Assembly (NCBI GenBank): GCA_030639035.1
Contig: DAOWDM010000020.1
Span: 1 to 13,267 of the forward strand
DNA: 13,267 nucleotides
Direction of reading: 5' to 3'
From: Alphaproteobacteria bacterium
GTDB lineage: Bacteria; Pseudomonadota; Alphaproteobacteria; DAOWDM01
The notes beneath the pieces were generated by a model. The model had not been told where the DNA came from, made no database searches, and was given only the letters and a program-made list of their open reading frames with translations. Below, in pieces: positions 1 through 6,625 of the stretch. A program made the position numbers and the translations under genes. The first letter of the stretch is position 1, and every line of letters starts with the position of its first letter.

Positions 1-1374
1 GAACTCAACAAGCTCATAACTGACTTGCATGATAAAAACAGAACCATTCAAATGGAAAATCAATCTCTACACACTCAAAAAAAATTCATAGAAAACATTG
101 GGAAATACGCTCCAGATAATATCAATGAAGAAATTAAACGAGGTGAGATAAAGCCTGAAAAATGGGAAACTGCTTGGAAAACAATAGGCGAAGGTGTTGC
201 AGAAACAAACCAAGCATTATTGAAAAATGAATTTACACTCCGTGAAAACAACAAAGAAATTCAGAAACTCTATAAAGAACTGAGAAATATTCGCACAGGA
301 AGCAAAGACAGCATTCAGGTGCAAATAAACGTCAAAGCAAAAAAAACTGCTAAAATCAAACTCGTAGTTTTATATCAGATAAATGAAGCTTCATGGTCTC
401 CATTGTATGACGCAAGGCTCGACACTAAAACTGCTAAATTGTCTCTTACACAGCATGGACAAGTAAAGCAAAGAACAGGTGAAAACTGGGAAGATGTCGC
501 ATTGACTCTGTCAACTGCAAGACCTTCTCAAGGAACACAAATGCCAACTATTGACACTTGGTGGATAAATTTCATACAGCCACAAATATACAAAGAAAGA
601 AAAGAACGCATCGCTCATTTTGCCAACAAAGCAGGAAAAGTCATTAAAGGCATGGCTATAGGAAGACGCATGATGACTGATGAGGAAGATTCTATGTCGC
701 CTCCTGTTCCAGAAGCCGTCATACAGCAAGCTGCCATTGTCGCAAGTGAGTTTGCAGCAGAGTTTGTAATACATGGAAGTTCTAGCGTTCCTGCGGACAA
801 TGCTTTGCATAAATTTGCTATCAATACATATAAAATGGATACAAAAATTACGGTTCAGATAACGCCAAAACTCAGCACAAAGGCTTATCTTCACACCAAA
901 GCAAAATATAATGGCAAAGCTCCTCTGCTTTTCGGTAAAATGAATTTATTTCGTGATGAAGCTTTCATCGGAAAAGCTCGCTTGAAAAAACTCCGTCCAG
1001 ATGATGAGCTGAAATTGTCATTCGGTATTGATGACAAGGTGGCTGTGTCTCGCAGACTGCTAGAGGGCGAAACATCTGAGCTAGGTTTAATATCCAAAGA
1101 AAAAAGAATCGAAAGAAAATACCGTACAAAAGTCGAAAATCTGCACAAAATGCCTGTAAGTATTATTGTTTTCGACAATGTTCCTGTTTCTCAAAACAAA
1201 GATATTATAGTTGAAATTCTCGATGAATATACAACTCCCAAATATGAAAGAAACTATGAAGACAAAACAGGAGTTCTTAGCTGGGACTTTGAATACCAAC
1301 CAAAAGAAAAAAAGAATATAGACCTAGGATATTCTATTCGCTATCCAAAAGACAAACGTATAGATGGGATTTAA
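1..1374 (+). CDS. DUF4139 domain protein, mucoidy inhibitor MuiA family (5' partial)
   Basis: The reading frame is open from base 1, so the true start lies outside the window; the TTG at 25 is only the first start-like codon inside. About 457 residues are visible. The first ~100 are Lys/Glu/Asn-rich and helical, like the coiled coil between the two halves of MuiA-type proteins. The rest matches the DUF4139 C-terminal half: an entry segment reading ASWSPLYDARLD, then QRTGENWEDVALTLSTARPS, and at the end a pattern of a Trp, a hydrophobic strand and YSIRYPKDKRIDGI. The N-terminal DUF4140 domain and any signal peptide would be upstream and cannot be seen. Family members are beta-rich and often envelope-associated, and one was named for lowering mucoidy in Azotobacter; the biochemical role is unknown. 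The next gene follows after 8 bp, suggesting co-transcription. The family call is firm, the function is not. Confidence 0.85.
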   Translation, partial: ELNKLITDLHDKNRTIQMENQSLHTQKKFIENIGKYAPDNINEEIKRGEIKPEKWETAWKTIGEGVAETNQALLKNEFTLRENNKEIQKLYKELRNIRTGSKDSIQVQINVKAKKTAKIKLVVLYQINEASWSPLYDARLDTKTAKLSLTQHGQVKQRTGENWEDVALTLSTARPSQGTQMPTIDTWWINFIQPQIYKERKERIAHFANKAGKVIKGMAIGRRMMTDEEDSMSPPVPEAVIQQAAIVASEFAAEFVIHGSSSVPADNALHKFAINTYKMDTKITVQITPKLSTKAYLHTKAKYNGKAPLLFGKMNLFRDEAFIGKARLKKLRPDDELKLSFGIDDKVAVSRRLLEGETSELGLISKEKRIERKYRTKVENLHKMPVSIIVFDNVPVSQNKDIIVEILDEYTTPKYERNYEDKTGVLSWDFEYQPKEKKNIDLGYSIRYPKDKRIDGI

Positions 1375-1382
1375 ATTTAATA

Positions 1383-2309
1383 ATGTCTTATGATTTAAGC
1401 AAAAGACTGGTTGTCGGAATTGCCTCAAGTGCATTATTTAATATAGATAGTGCTGATGCTGTTTTTAAGAAATACGGTGAAAAGGAATACCGCAAATATC
1501 AACGTGAAAATTTAGATGTTCCTTTTGACAAAGGTGTTGCCTTTCCTTTCATACAAAGACTTCTTTCGCTAAATGACCTGCGTGAAAACGACCCTGTTGC
1601 CGAGGTTATTCTTTTATCAAAAAACGACCCTGATACAGGATTAAGAGTATTCCGTTCAATCGAACATTATGGGCTAAACATCAGCCGTGCCGCTTTTTTG
1701 CAGGGAAAGTCTCCGTATCCTTTTATTAAGCCTTTTCACATATCGCTATTTCTCACGGCTAACAAAAAAGATGCTACAAAAGCAATCGAAGAAGGACACC
1801 CCGCAGGATTAGTCTTACAAACAGAAAATTATAAAGACATTGAAGACAAAGAATTAAGAATAGCTTTTGACTTTGACGGAGTGCTTGCAGATGACGAAGC
1901 AGAAACCGTAAGCAATGAAAAAGGCGTAGAAAAATTTCACGAATATGAAAAGACTAATTCTGAAAAACCTCTTAATTCTGGACCTCTAAAGCCTTTTCTT
2001 GAAAAAATAGCAGAAATTCAAAAAATAGAAGCTCAAAAACAAAAAGAAGACGAATCATACAAGCCTCGTCTTAGAATTTCTATTGTAACCGCTCGAAACG
2101 CCCCTGCTCATGAAAGAGTTATAACAACCTTGCGTGATTGGGATATCATAGTCGATGAAGGGTTTTTCCTTGGAGGCATTGAAAAAACAAGCGTTCTTGA
2201 TGTCATTCAACCGCATATTTTCTTTGAAGACCAAATTAAAAACCTAGACAACGCCAAAGACCATATTCCATCTGTTCATATTCCTTTTGGCATTAAGAAT
2301 ATAATTTAA
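1383..2309 (+). CDS. Cytosolic 5'-nucleotidase, NT5C1 type (HAD fold)
   Basis: A 308-residue protein that aligns over its whole length with the NT5C1A/B-type 5'-nucleotidase family (Pfam 5-nucleotidase), whose members dephosphorylate nucleoside monophosphates such as AMP in the cytosol. Visible marks are the N-terminal block LVVGIASSALFNID, the block NDPDTGLRVFRSIEHYGL (about 81-98), SPYPFIKPFHISLFL (about 110-124), the HAD nucleophile motif DFDGVLADD at 163-171 (Asp163 and Asp165), motif II VTARNAP at 235-241, the Gly-Gly...Lys element at 264-268, and the acidic motif FEDQ at 281-284. The HAD catalytic set therefore appears complete. No signal peptide or membrane segment is seen. The gene lies 8 bp after the DUF4139 gene and probably shares its transcript; no strong Shine-Dalgarno is visible before ATG 1383. 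Best-known members are eukaryotic, but bacterial ones exist. The substrate is inferred from the family. Confidence 0.88.
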   Translation: MSYDLSKRLVVGIASSALFNIDSADAVFKKYGEKEYRKYQRENLDVPFDKGVAFPFIQRLLSLNDLRENDPVAEVILLSKNDPDTGLRVFRSIEHYGLNISRAAFLQGKSPYPFIKPFHISLFLTANKKDATKAIEEGHPAGLVLQTENYKDIEDKELRIAFDFDGVLADDEAETVSNEKGVEKFHEYEKTNSEKPLNSGPLKPFLEKIAEIQKIEAQKQKEDESYKPRLRISIVTARNAPAHERVITTLRDWDIIVDEGFFLGGIEKTSVLDVIQPHIFFEDQIKNLDNAKDHIPSVHIPFGIKNII

Positions 2310-2351
2310 AAGGCTATGTCATACAATAACGCTGCTATAAACCTCATCTAC

Positions 2352-2445
2352 AATTGTGAGGAGCAAAGCGACGTAGCAATCTCATTTCTTTACACATTCT
2401 ATAATGAGATTCTAACGGGCTTTAAAAAGCCCTCAGAATGACGAC
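2352..2445. repeat. Composite palindromic intergenic repeat R1
   Basis: Two repeat modules lie back to back. The left one (2352-2385) runs from AATTGTGAGGAGC to GCAATCTCAT and resembles the widespread ATTGCGAGGAGC...GAAGCAATCTC bacterial repeat. The right one (2404-2445) runs from ATGAGATTCT through a GGGCTTT/AAAGCCC hairpin to AGAATGACGAC, which on the - strand reads GTCGTCATTCTGAGGGC...AGAATCTCAT. AATCTCAT (2378-2385) and ATGAGATT (2404-2411) are exact inverted repeats that join the modules. The right end resembles the ends of the repeats at 6410-6494 and 8464-8629 (CAGRATGACG). The right module overlaps the last codons and stop of xerC. The likeness to repeats in other genomes is from memory and not searched. 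Confidence 0.7.
2417..2432 (-). terminator. Hairpin directly after the xerC stop
   Basis: GGGCTTT (2417-2423) and AAAGCCC (2426-2432) form a 7-bp stem, more realistically 6 bp with a 4-nt loop, starting right after the xerC TGA. On the - strand it is not followed by a T run, so it is a weak intrinsic terminator at best. It may instead protect the 3' end of the mRNA. On the + strand a T6 run occurs only 12 nt later, which could help end transcripts from the nucleotidase gene. Confidence 0.35.
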
Positions 2446-3413
2446 TTTTTTGTTTTAGATGAATCGGTGTCGTCATAAATCGTGGCTATTTTTTTAATGT
2501 CTATATCTGTATATATCTGAGTTGATGATAGTGAAGAATGACCTAAAAGTTCTTGAATCGACCTTAAATCTCCACCAGAATTAAGAATATGTGTTGCAAA
2601 GCTATGCCTTAAAGAATGAGGAGTAATTGTTTCAGAAAGACTTAGTTTTCGGCGGATTTTTCTCATATTTCTTTGCAAAACACCAGCATCTAATCTTTTG
2701 CCTTGTGTCCCCAAGAAAAGAGCTTTTCCTTTTTTGAATTTATGCGGGCATTTTGAAATGTAATCTTTAACAGCTTCTACTACTATTGGAAGAATGGGGA
2801 CTATTCTTTGCTTGTTTCCCTTGCCAGTAATAACCATTGTTCCGCCATTATCTGGAATAACTCCATAGTTTAAAGCCATTGCCTCCCCTATCCGCAGACC
2901 ACAGCCATAAAGAACATAAAAAACCGCTTTGTCTCTTTTGTTCAGCCATTCTTTTTTATGTAATTTTTCAATAACCTCTATTACATCTTCAATATCTTTT
3001 TCATCAAGAGAACGAGGGATATTTCTAAGGTGTTTAGGGGACTGAACTATGCTTATATTTGGATTATGAACTTGTTTGTTTTTATCCAGCCAGCGAAAAA
3101 AACTTTTTGTTGCAGACATAGCCCGAGCCAAAGATGCCGAGGTATGTCCTTTTCTTGTTCCTGATGCAAGATAACTGCGAAAATCTGTTATTTTCAAGTT
3201 TTTTAGGATTTCTATCGTTAAAACTTTACCTTTATGTATATTCATAAATTTTAGAAAATAAAACATATCGCATTTATAAGAAGACAAAGTATTTTCTGAA
3301 ACTTGGCTTTCATATGCAAGCCAGTGCTGCCATGACAAAACGGCTTCTTTTAGCTCTTCATCAAGTATGGGTTTTAGCCTATCATCAAGACATAAAAGCT
3401 TGTCTTTAAGCAT
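2433..3413 (-). CDS. xerC: Tyrosine recombinase XerC
   Basis: A 326-residue tyrosine recombinase that, with XerD, resolves chromosome dimers at dif. The N-terminal core-binding SAM-like domain covers about 20-125 (SENTLSSYKCDMFYFLKFM and the following helices). The catalytic domain holds all expected residues: Arg174 in GCGLRIGEA, Lys198 in GKGNKQR, His266 and Arg269 in HSLRHSFATHI, His292 in LLGHSSLSSTQ, and nucleophile Tyr301 in IYTDID. The start overlaps the end of the DUF484 gene by 8 bp, the same pairing as yigA-xerC in enterobacteria, so translation is probably coupled. The C-terminal tail after about 310 is Asp/Ser/Lys-rich. Its last codons and the TGA fall inside palindromic repeat R1, so the tail end may come from the repeat. 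XerC is chosen over XerD because of the DUF484 neighbour; a phage integrase is unlikely in this context. Confidence 0.93.
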   Translation of the reverse strand: MLKDKLLCLDDRLKPILDEELKEAVLSWQHWLAYESQVSENTLSSYKCDMFYFLKFMNIHKGKVLTIEILKNLKITDFRSYLASGTRKGHTSASLARAMSATKSFFRWLDKNKQVHNPNISIVQSPKHLRNIPRSLDEKDIEDVIEVIEKLHKKEWLNKRDKAVFYVLYGCGLRIGEAMALNYGVIPDNGGTMVITGKGNKQRIVPILPIVVEAVKDYISKCPHKFKKGKALFLGTQGKRLDAGVLQRNMRKIRRKLSLSETITPHSLRHSFATHILNSGGDLRSIQELLGHSSLSSTQIYTDIDIKKIATIYDDTDSSKTKKSSF

Positions 3414-4122
3414 TTGTTATTCTCAAACAGCTTAATTCAATAGCTCGCACCATAAATCTAAGCAATTCTTTTGATAAGCCTGAAGTTCCTGTAAAATCTG
3501 ATGAGAAAGCTTCTTCATCACGAGAACCTAAAACTAACATTCCTGCAACGGAGCTGTTTCCTGTTTTTAGTCTTATAAAGGCTTCTGATTTTATCATATC
3601 TGAAAATACGCCAAAGATTTCTTTTTCTTTTTTAATGCTTTTACATGACAGTAAATCATTATTCTCACCTAAAACCCTGTCTATAACACCAGAGTTGAGA
3701 ATCTGCACATTAGCTGACAGCAAATCAGTAAAAGAAGAATCTTGCGATGTTGGTTGAAATACTTGCTCAAAACATATAATTGCAACATCTATATCCAGCA
3801 ATACAGGAAAAACGCTGGTTATTACTTCAGACATATATTCAAAGCTATCTGCTTCAATAATAGCAAGTACAGCTCCATGAACTTTTTGTGCTCCAGACAT
3901 GTTCATTCTAGCTATATCAAGAACATTATCCGAAGAAGCTTCTAGCTCTTTCAGCCGTTTTTTATGCCTTTCAATTACAGCATGCTGGAAGTCTACTATT
4001 TTATCTCCATTCCAACGAGAAGGAGAAAACAAAACGTCCAAAAGATTTTCATTGCGTAAAAGAAAATCAGGGTGCTTCTTTAAATATTCAGCTATTTGCT
4101 CTGACTCAATATTATTCTTCAT
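3406..4122 (-). CDS. DUF484 family protein (YigA-like)
   Basis: About 238 residues from the preferred start. The frame extends to an ATG at 4173, but the DUF484 family typically begins with a helix of the type seen in QIAEYLKKHPDFLLRNENLL, which directly follows the ATG at 4122. The extra 17 N-terminal residues look like untranslated leader, and a possible promoter lies at 4163-4190, which a start at 4173 would sit inside. After the N-terminal helix there is a coiled segment (RHKKRLKELEASSDNVLDIARMN), then a GAF-like alpha/beta region (AVLAIIEADSFEYMSEVITSVFPVLLDI up to SSVAGMLVLGSRDEEAF), which is normal for the family. The molecular role is unknown. It precedes and overlaps xerC by 8 bp, as in many Proteobacteria. 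No signal peptide or membrane helix is seen. Confidence 0.88.
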   Translation of the reverse strand: MKNNIESEQIAEYLKKHPDFLLRNENLLDVLFSPSRWNGDKIVDFQHAVIERHKKRLKELEASSDNVLDIARMNMSGAQKVHGAVLAIIEADSFEYMSEVITSVFPVLLDIDVAIICFEQVFQPTSQDSSFTDLLSANVQILNSGVIDRVLGENNDLLSCKSIKKEKEIFGVFSDMIKSEAFIRLKTGNSSVAGMLVLGSRDEEAFSSDFTGTSGLSKELLRFMVRAIELSCLRITNA

Positions 4123-4162
4123 ATTCTGCCTGATGTTATTTGTTTTTATTTCAATAAAGTTT

Positions 4163-4190
4163 ATCTTATACATACAGATACATTTGTAAA
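4163..4190 (-). promoter_or_regulatory. Possible sigma-70 promoter for DUF484-xerC
   Basis: On the - strand TTTACA (4185-4190; 5 of 6 to the -35 consensus) is followed after 16 bp by TAAGAT (4163-4168; 4 of 6 to the -10 consensus). Transcription would start near 4156, about 34 nt before the preferred ATG at 4122. This was found by eye in an A+T-rich gap where chance matches are common. Confidence 0.3.
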
Positions 4191-4192
4191 GG
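4188..4192 (+). promoter_or_regulatory. Shine-Dalgarno that supports the TTG start of priA
   Basis: AAAGG at 4188-4192 lies 9 nt before the TTG at 4202. An in-frame TAA at 4187-4189 rules out any earlier start, and no in-frame ATG precedes the first conserved PriA block, so TTG is the start. Confidence 0.6.
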
Positions 4193-4201
4193 TTACCTAA
4201 T

Positions 4202-6388
4202 TTGATTTTTAAAGCTGGACATAGAACGGCAGTTTTATTGCCTCTGCCTCTTGCAGGTTGTTATGATTACCTTGTTACTGAAAACACAGAGGTAAAACGT
4301 GGTGATTTTGTAACCGTTCCGTTTGGCAATAGAAAGTTAACAGGCGTTGTATGGGGGAAAAGCGATGGGAAACTTCCTGAAATAAAGCTGAAAAAACTGC
4401 TGAATAGAATTGATGCCCCTCCTTTGCCAGAAGAAATGCTTAAATTTATAAATTGGGTAGCAGGCTATACTATGTCTCCGCTTGGGGCTGTTTTGAAAAT
4501 GGCAATGAGCGTGCCAGATGCCTTACTTCCAGCAAAAGAAAACACCGCCTATATCAAAGCAGACAGCATACTGCCAGAACTCCGCATTACAAATGCAAGA
4601 CGTAAAATCCTATCCGTTGTTAGCGACAAACCTCTTTTATCTTCAGAACTTGCTGCAAAAGCAGGAACAAGTGCCAGCGTTGTCCGAGGATTAGCAGAAG
4701 CTGGCGGATTAAAATCAATATCAGTTATTTCAAAGCCTGTTTTTGCACAGCCTAACCCTGATTACAAAGGAGCTGTTCTTTCTGATGAGCAGCAAAAAGC
4801 TGCTGATGTTCTTGTTCAAAAAGTAAATAATGGTTTTTCTGCAACTCTTATTGACGGCGTTACAGGTTCAGGCAAAACAGAGGTGTATTTTGCTGCAATT
4901 GCAGAAGCATTAAAGTCAGGAAAGCAATCTCTTGTTTTAGTTCCAGAAATTGCCCTTACATCTCAATGGCTAGAGCGTTTTAAGCGTCGTTTTGATTCAG
5001 AACCTGCTATGTGGCATTCCGACCTTTCCAAGGCTTTACGGCGTGAAACATGGAAAGCTGTAGCTTCTTGTGAGGTCAAAGTTGTTGTAGGAGCAAGGTC
5101 TGCCTTATTTCTGCCTTTTAATAACCTTGGCGTTATAATTGTTGATGAAGAACATGAAACATCATTCAAGCAAGAAGAAGGCGTTATGTATCACGCCAGA
5201 GATATGGCTGTAGTCAGAGCAAATATTGATAAAATTCCAGTGATTCTAGCATCTGCTACACCTTCTTTGGAAACCGTGAATAATGTTCATGCAGAACGCT
5301 ATGACTGCGTGTATCTTAGGACTCGCCATGCAAAAGCTGCTATGCCTAATGTAAAACTGATAGATATGCGAATTAATCAGCCTAAAAAAGGCGAGAGGGG
5401 AGTTTCATGGATTTCCCCTCCTTTGAACAAAGCTATTGAAAGAACTCTGGAAAATGATGAACAGGTAATGCTGTTCTTAAACCGCCGAGGTTACGCTCCG
5501 CTTACTTTATGCCGAGCCTGTGGTCATCGCTTGAAATGTCCCAATTGTTCCGCATGGCTGGTTGAGCATAGAAAAAGAATGATTTTACAGTGCCATCATT
5601 GCGGATATTCCTCCAAAATACCAAAAGAATGCCCTGAATGTGAAAAAGAAGATTCTTTTGTAGCCTGCGGTCCAGGGATTGAACGGCTTGCAGAAGAAGT
5701 AGAGTGTCGTTTTCCTGATGCTAATATTGCAACTATTGCAAGTGATACCCTCGTCAGTCCTTCTGCAATTTCAGAGGTTTTGCAAAAAATCACTAACCAT
5801 GAAATAGATATTATTATCGGGACTCAAATTCTTGCAAAAGGTCATCATTTCCCATTGCTTACGCTTGTTGGTGTGATTGATGCTGACCTTGGTTTATCAG
5901 GAGGGGATTTAAGAGCTTCCGAAAGGACTTTCCAGCTTTTAAATCAGGTAGCAGGGCGAGCAGGACGGGCGGAGCTTGAGGGGCAAGTTCTAGTGCAGAC
6001 TTACGAACCTGAACATCTTGTTATGGAAGCTCTTATTTCAGGTGACAGCGATGATTTTATGGGAGCGGAATCTGAAGAACGGAAAATTCTGATGATGCCT
6101 CCTTTTGGAAGAATGGCAGCTTTGATAGTCTCTGGAACTAATGAAAATGCAGTTTTATCAACAGCAGGAATTTTAGGAAGAACAGCTCCTCATGGGGAAG
6201 GAGTAAGAGTTCTAGGTCCTGCTGACGCTCCATTATTTATGTTAAGAGGTCGCTATAGACAGCGTCTTTTACTAAAAACAAAAAAAGATATACGTATTCA
6301 GCCGATATTGTCCGAATGGCTGGCAAAAATAAACAAACCATCATCTGTCCGAATTCAAGTAGATATAGACCCTTACAGTTTTTTATAA
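4202..6388 (+). CDS. priA: Primosomal protein N' (replication restart helicase PriA)
   Basis: A 728-residue superfamily 2 DNA helicase that recognises stalled or repaired forks and reloads the replisome. The N-terminal DNA-binding domain starts with VLLPLPLAGCYDYLV and GDFVTVPFGNRKLTGVVW. Then come Walker A GVTGSGKT (219-226), VPEIALTSQ (about 248-256), WHSDLS (271-276), VGARSALFLPF, the Walker B box DEEH (315-318) and SATPSLE (351-357). The zinc-binding insert has eight Cys in four CxxC pairs (437/440, 446/449, 464/467, 477/480), all present. Later motifs include GTQILAKGHHFP and QVAGRAGRAE, completing the helicase core. The length is normal. It starts with TTG behind an AAAGG ribosome site and is divergent from DUF484-xerC, an arrangement common in Alphaproteobacteria. 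The repeat hairpin downstream at 6410-6500 probably ends its transcript. Confidence 0.97.
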   Translation: MIFKAGHRTAVLLPLPLAGCYDYLVTENTEVKRGDFVTVPFGNRKLTGVVWGKSDGKLPEIKLKKLLNRIDAPPLPEEMLKFINWVAGYTMSPLGAVLKMAMSVPDALLPAKENTAYIKADSILPELRITNARRKILSVVSDKPLLSSELAAKAGTSASVVRGLAEAGGLKSISVISKPVFAQPNPDYKGAVLSDEQQKAADVLVQKVNNGFSATLIDGVTGSGKTEVYFAAIAEALKSGKQSLVLVPEIALTSQWLERFKRRFDSEPAMWHSDLSKALRRETWKAVASCEVKVVVGARSALFLPFNNLGVIIVDEEHETSFKQEEGVMYHARDMAVVRANIDKIPVILASATPSLETVNNVHAERYDCVYLRTRHAKAAMPNVKLIDMRINQPKKGERGVSWISPPLNKAIERTLENDEQVMLFLNRRGYAPLTLCRACGHRLKCPNCSAWLVEHRKRMILQCHHCGYSSKIPKECPECEKEDSFVACGPGIERLAEEVECRFPDANIATIASDTLVSPSAISEVLQKITNHEIDIIIGTQILAKGHHFPLLTLVGVIDADLGLSGGDLRASERTFQLLNQVAGRAGRAELEGQVLVQTYEPEHLVMEALISGDSDDFMGAESEERKILMMPPFGRMAALIVSGTNENAVLSTAGILGRTAPHGEGVRVLGPADAPLFMLRGRYRQRLLLKTKKDIRIQPILSEWLAKINKPSSVRIQVDIDPYSFL

Positions 6389-6409
6389 TAGCCATTCTTT
6401 TAAACTCAA

Positions 6410-6494
6410 TCGTCATCCTGAACTCGTTTCAGGATCTACTTTTTTCTGATGGTTAAAAGGAGTAGTAGATCCTGAACTAAATTCAGGATGACGG
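6410..6494. repeat. Palindromic intergenic repeat R2
   Basis: The left arm 6410-6440 and the reverse complement of the right arm 6464-6494 agree at 26 of 31 positions, separated by a 23-nt loop. Each arm is itself close to a palindrome of the form TCCTGAA...TTCAGGA. The outer core GTCATCCTGAAC is shared with the repeat at 8464-8629. It lies in the gap between the convergent ends of priA and the MEMO-AMMECR1 gene. It is a REP/MITE-like element; no transposase is nearby. Confidence 0.8.
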
Positions 6495-6500
6495 ATTTTT
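6410..6500 (+). terminator. Probable priA terminator made by repeat R2
   Basis: The long hairpin of repeat R2 is followed almost at once by a T6 run (6495-6500), 22 nt to about 110 nt past the priA TAA. This is the layout of an intrinsic terminator on the + strand. The - strand side has no T run, so read-through from the convergent gene may not be stopped in the same way. Confidence 0.5.
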
Positions 6501-6625
6501 TATCATCGAATTAGATAACATTTACAGCAATGACAAAGAGAAAAACAGCAAAGTTTTTGCAGCTCAACTTAAACCAGATAGAGTCTAAAACAGTCTAAAT
6601 CGACTCAATTAAAAACATATAGAAT

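Noticed and set aside
25..27. TTG as the start of the DUF4139 gene
   Set aside because: The frame is open upstream to base 1 and the N-terminal domain of the family is missing; it is a partial gene.
511..894. Reverse-strand open frames under the DUF4139 gene
   Set aside because: Shadow frames without recognisable domains opposite a clear gene.
4123..4173. N-terminal extension of the DUF484 protein from ATG 4173
   Set aside because: The family starts near residue 18 of this frame, no ribosome site precedes 4173, and a candidate promoter overlaps it.
3899..4189. Forward frame opposite the DUF484 gene
   Set aside because: Antisense shadow; its A+T-rich end lies in the promoter region.
6540..6625. 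Terminator for the MEMO-AMMECR1 gene
   Set aside because: Only a 5-bp GAGTC/GACTC pairing with a long loop and no T run is visible.
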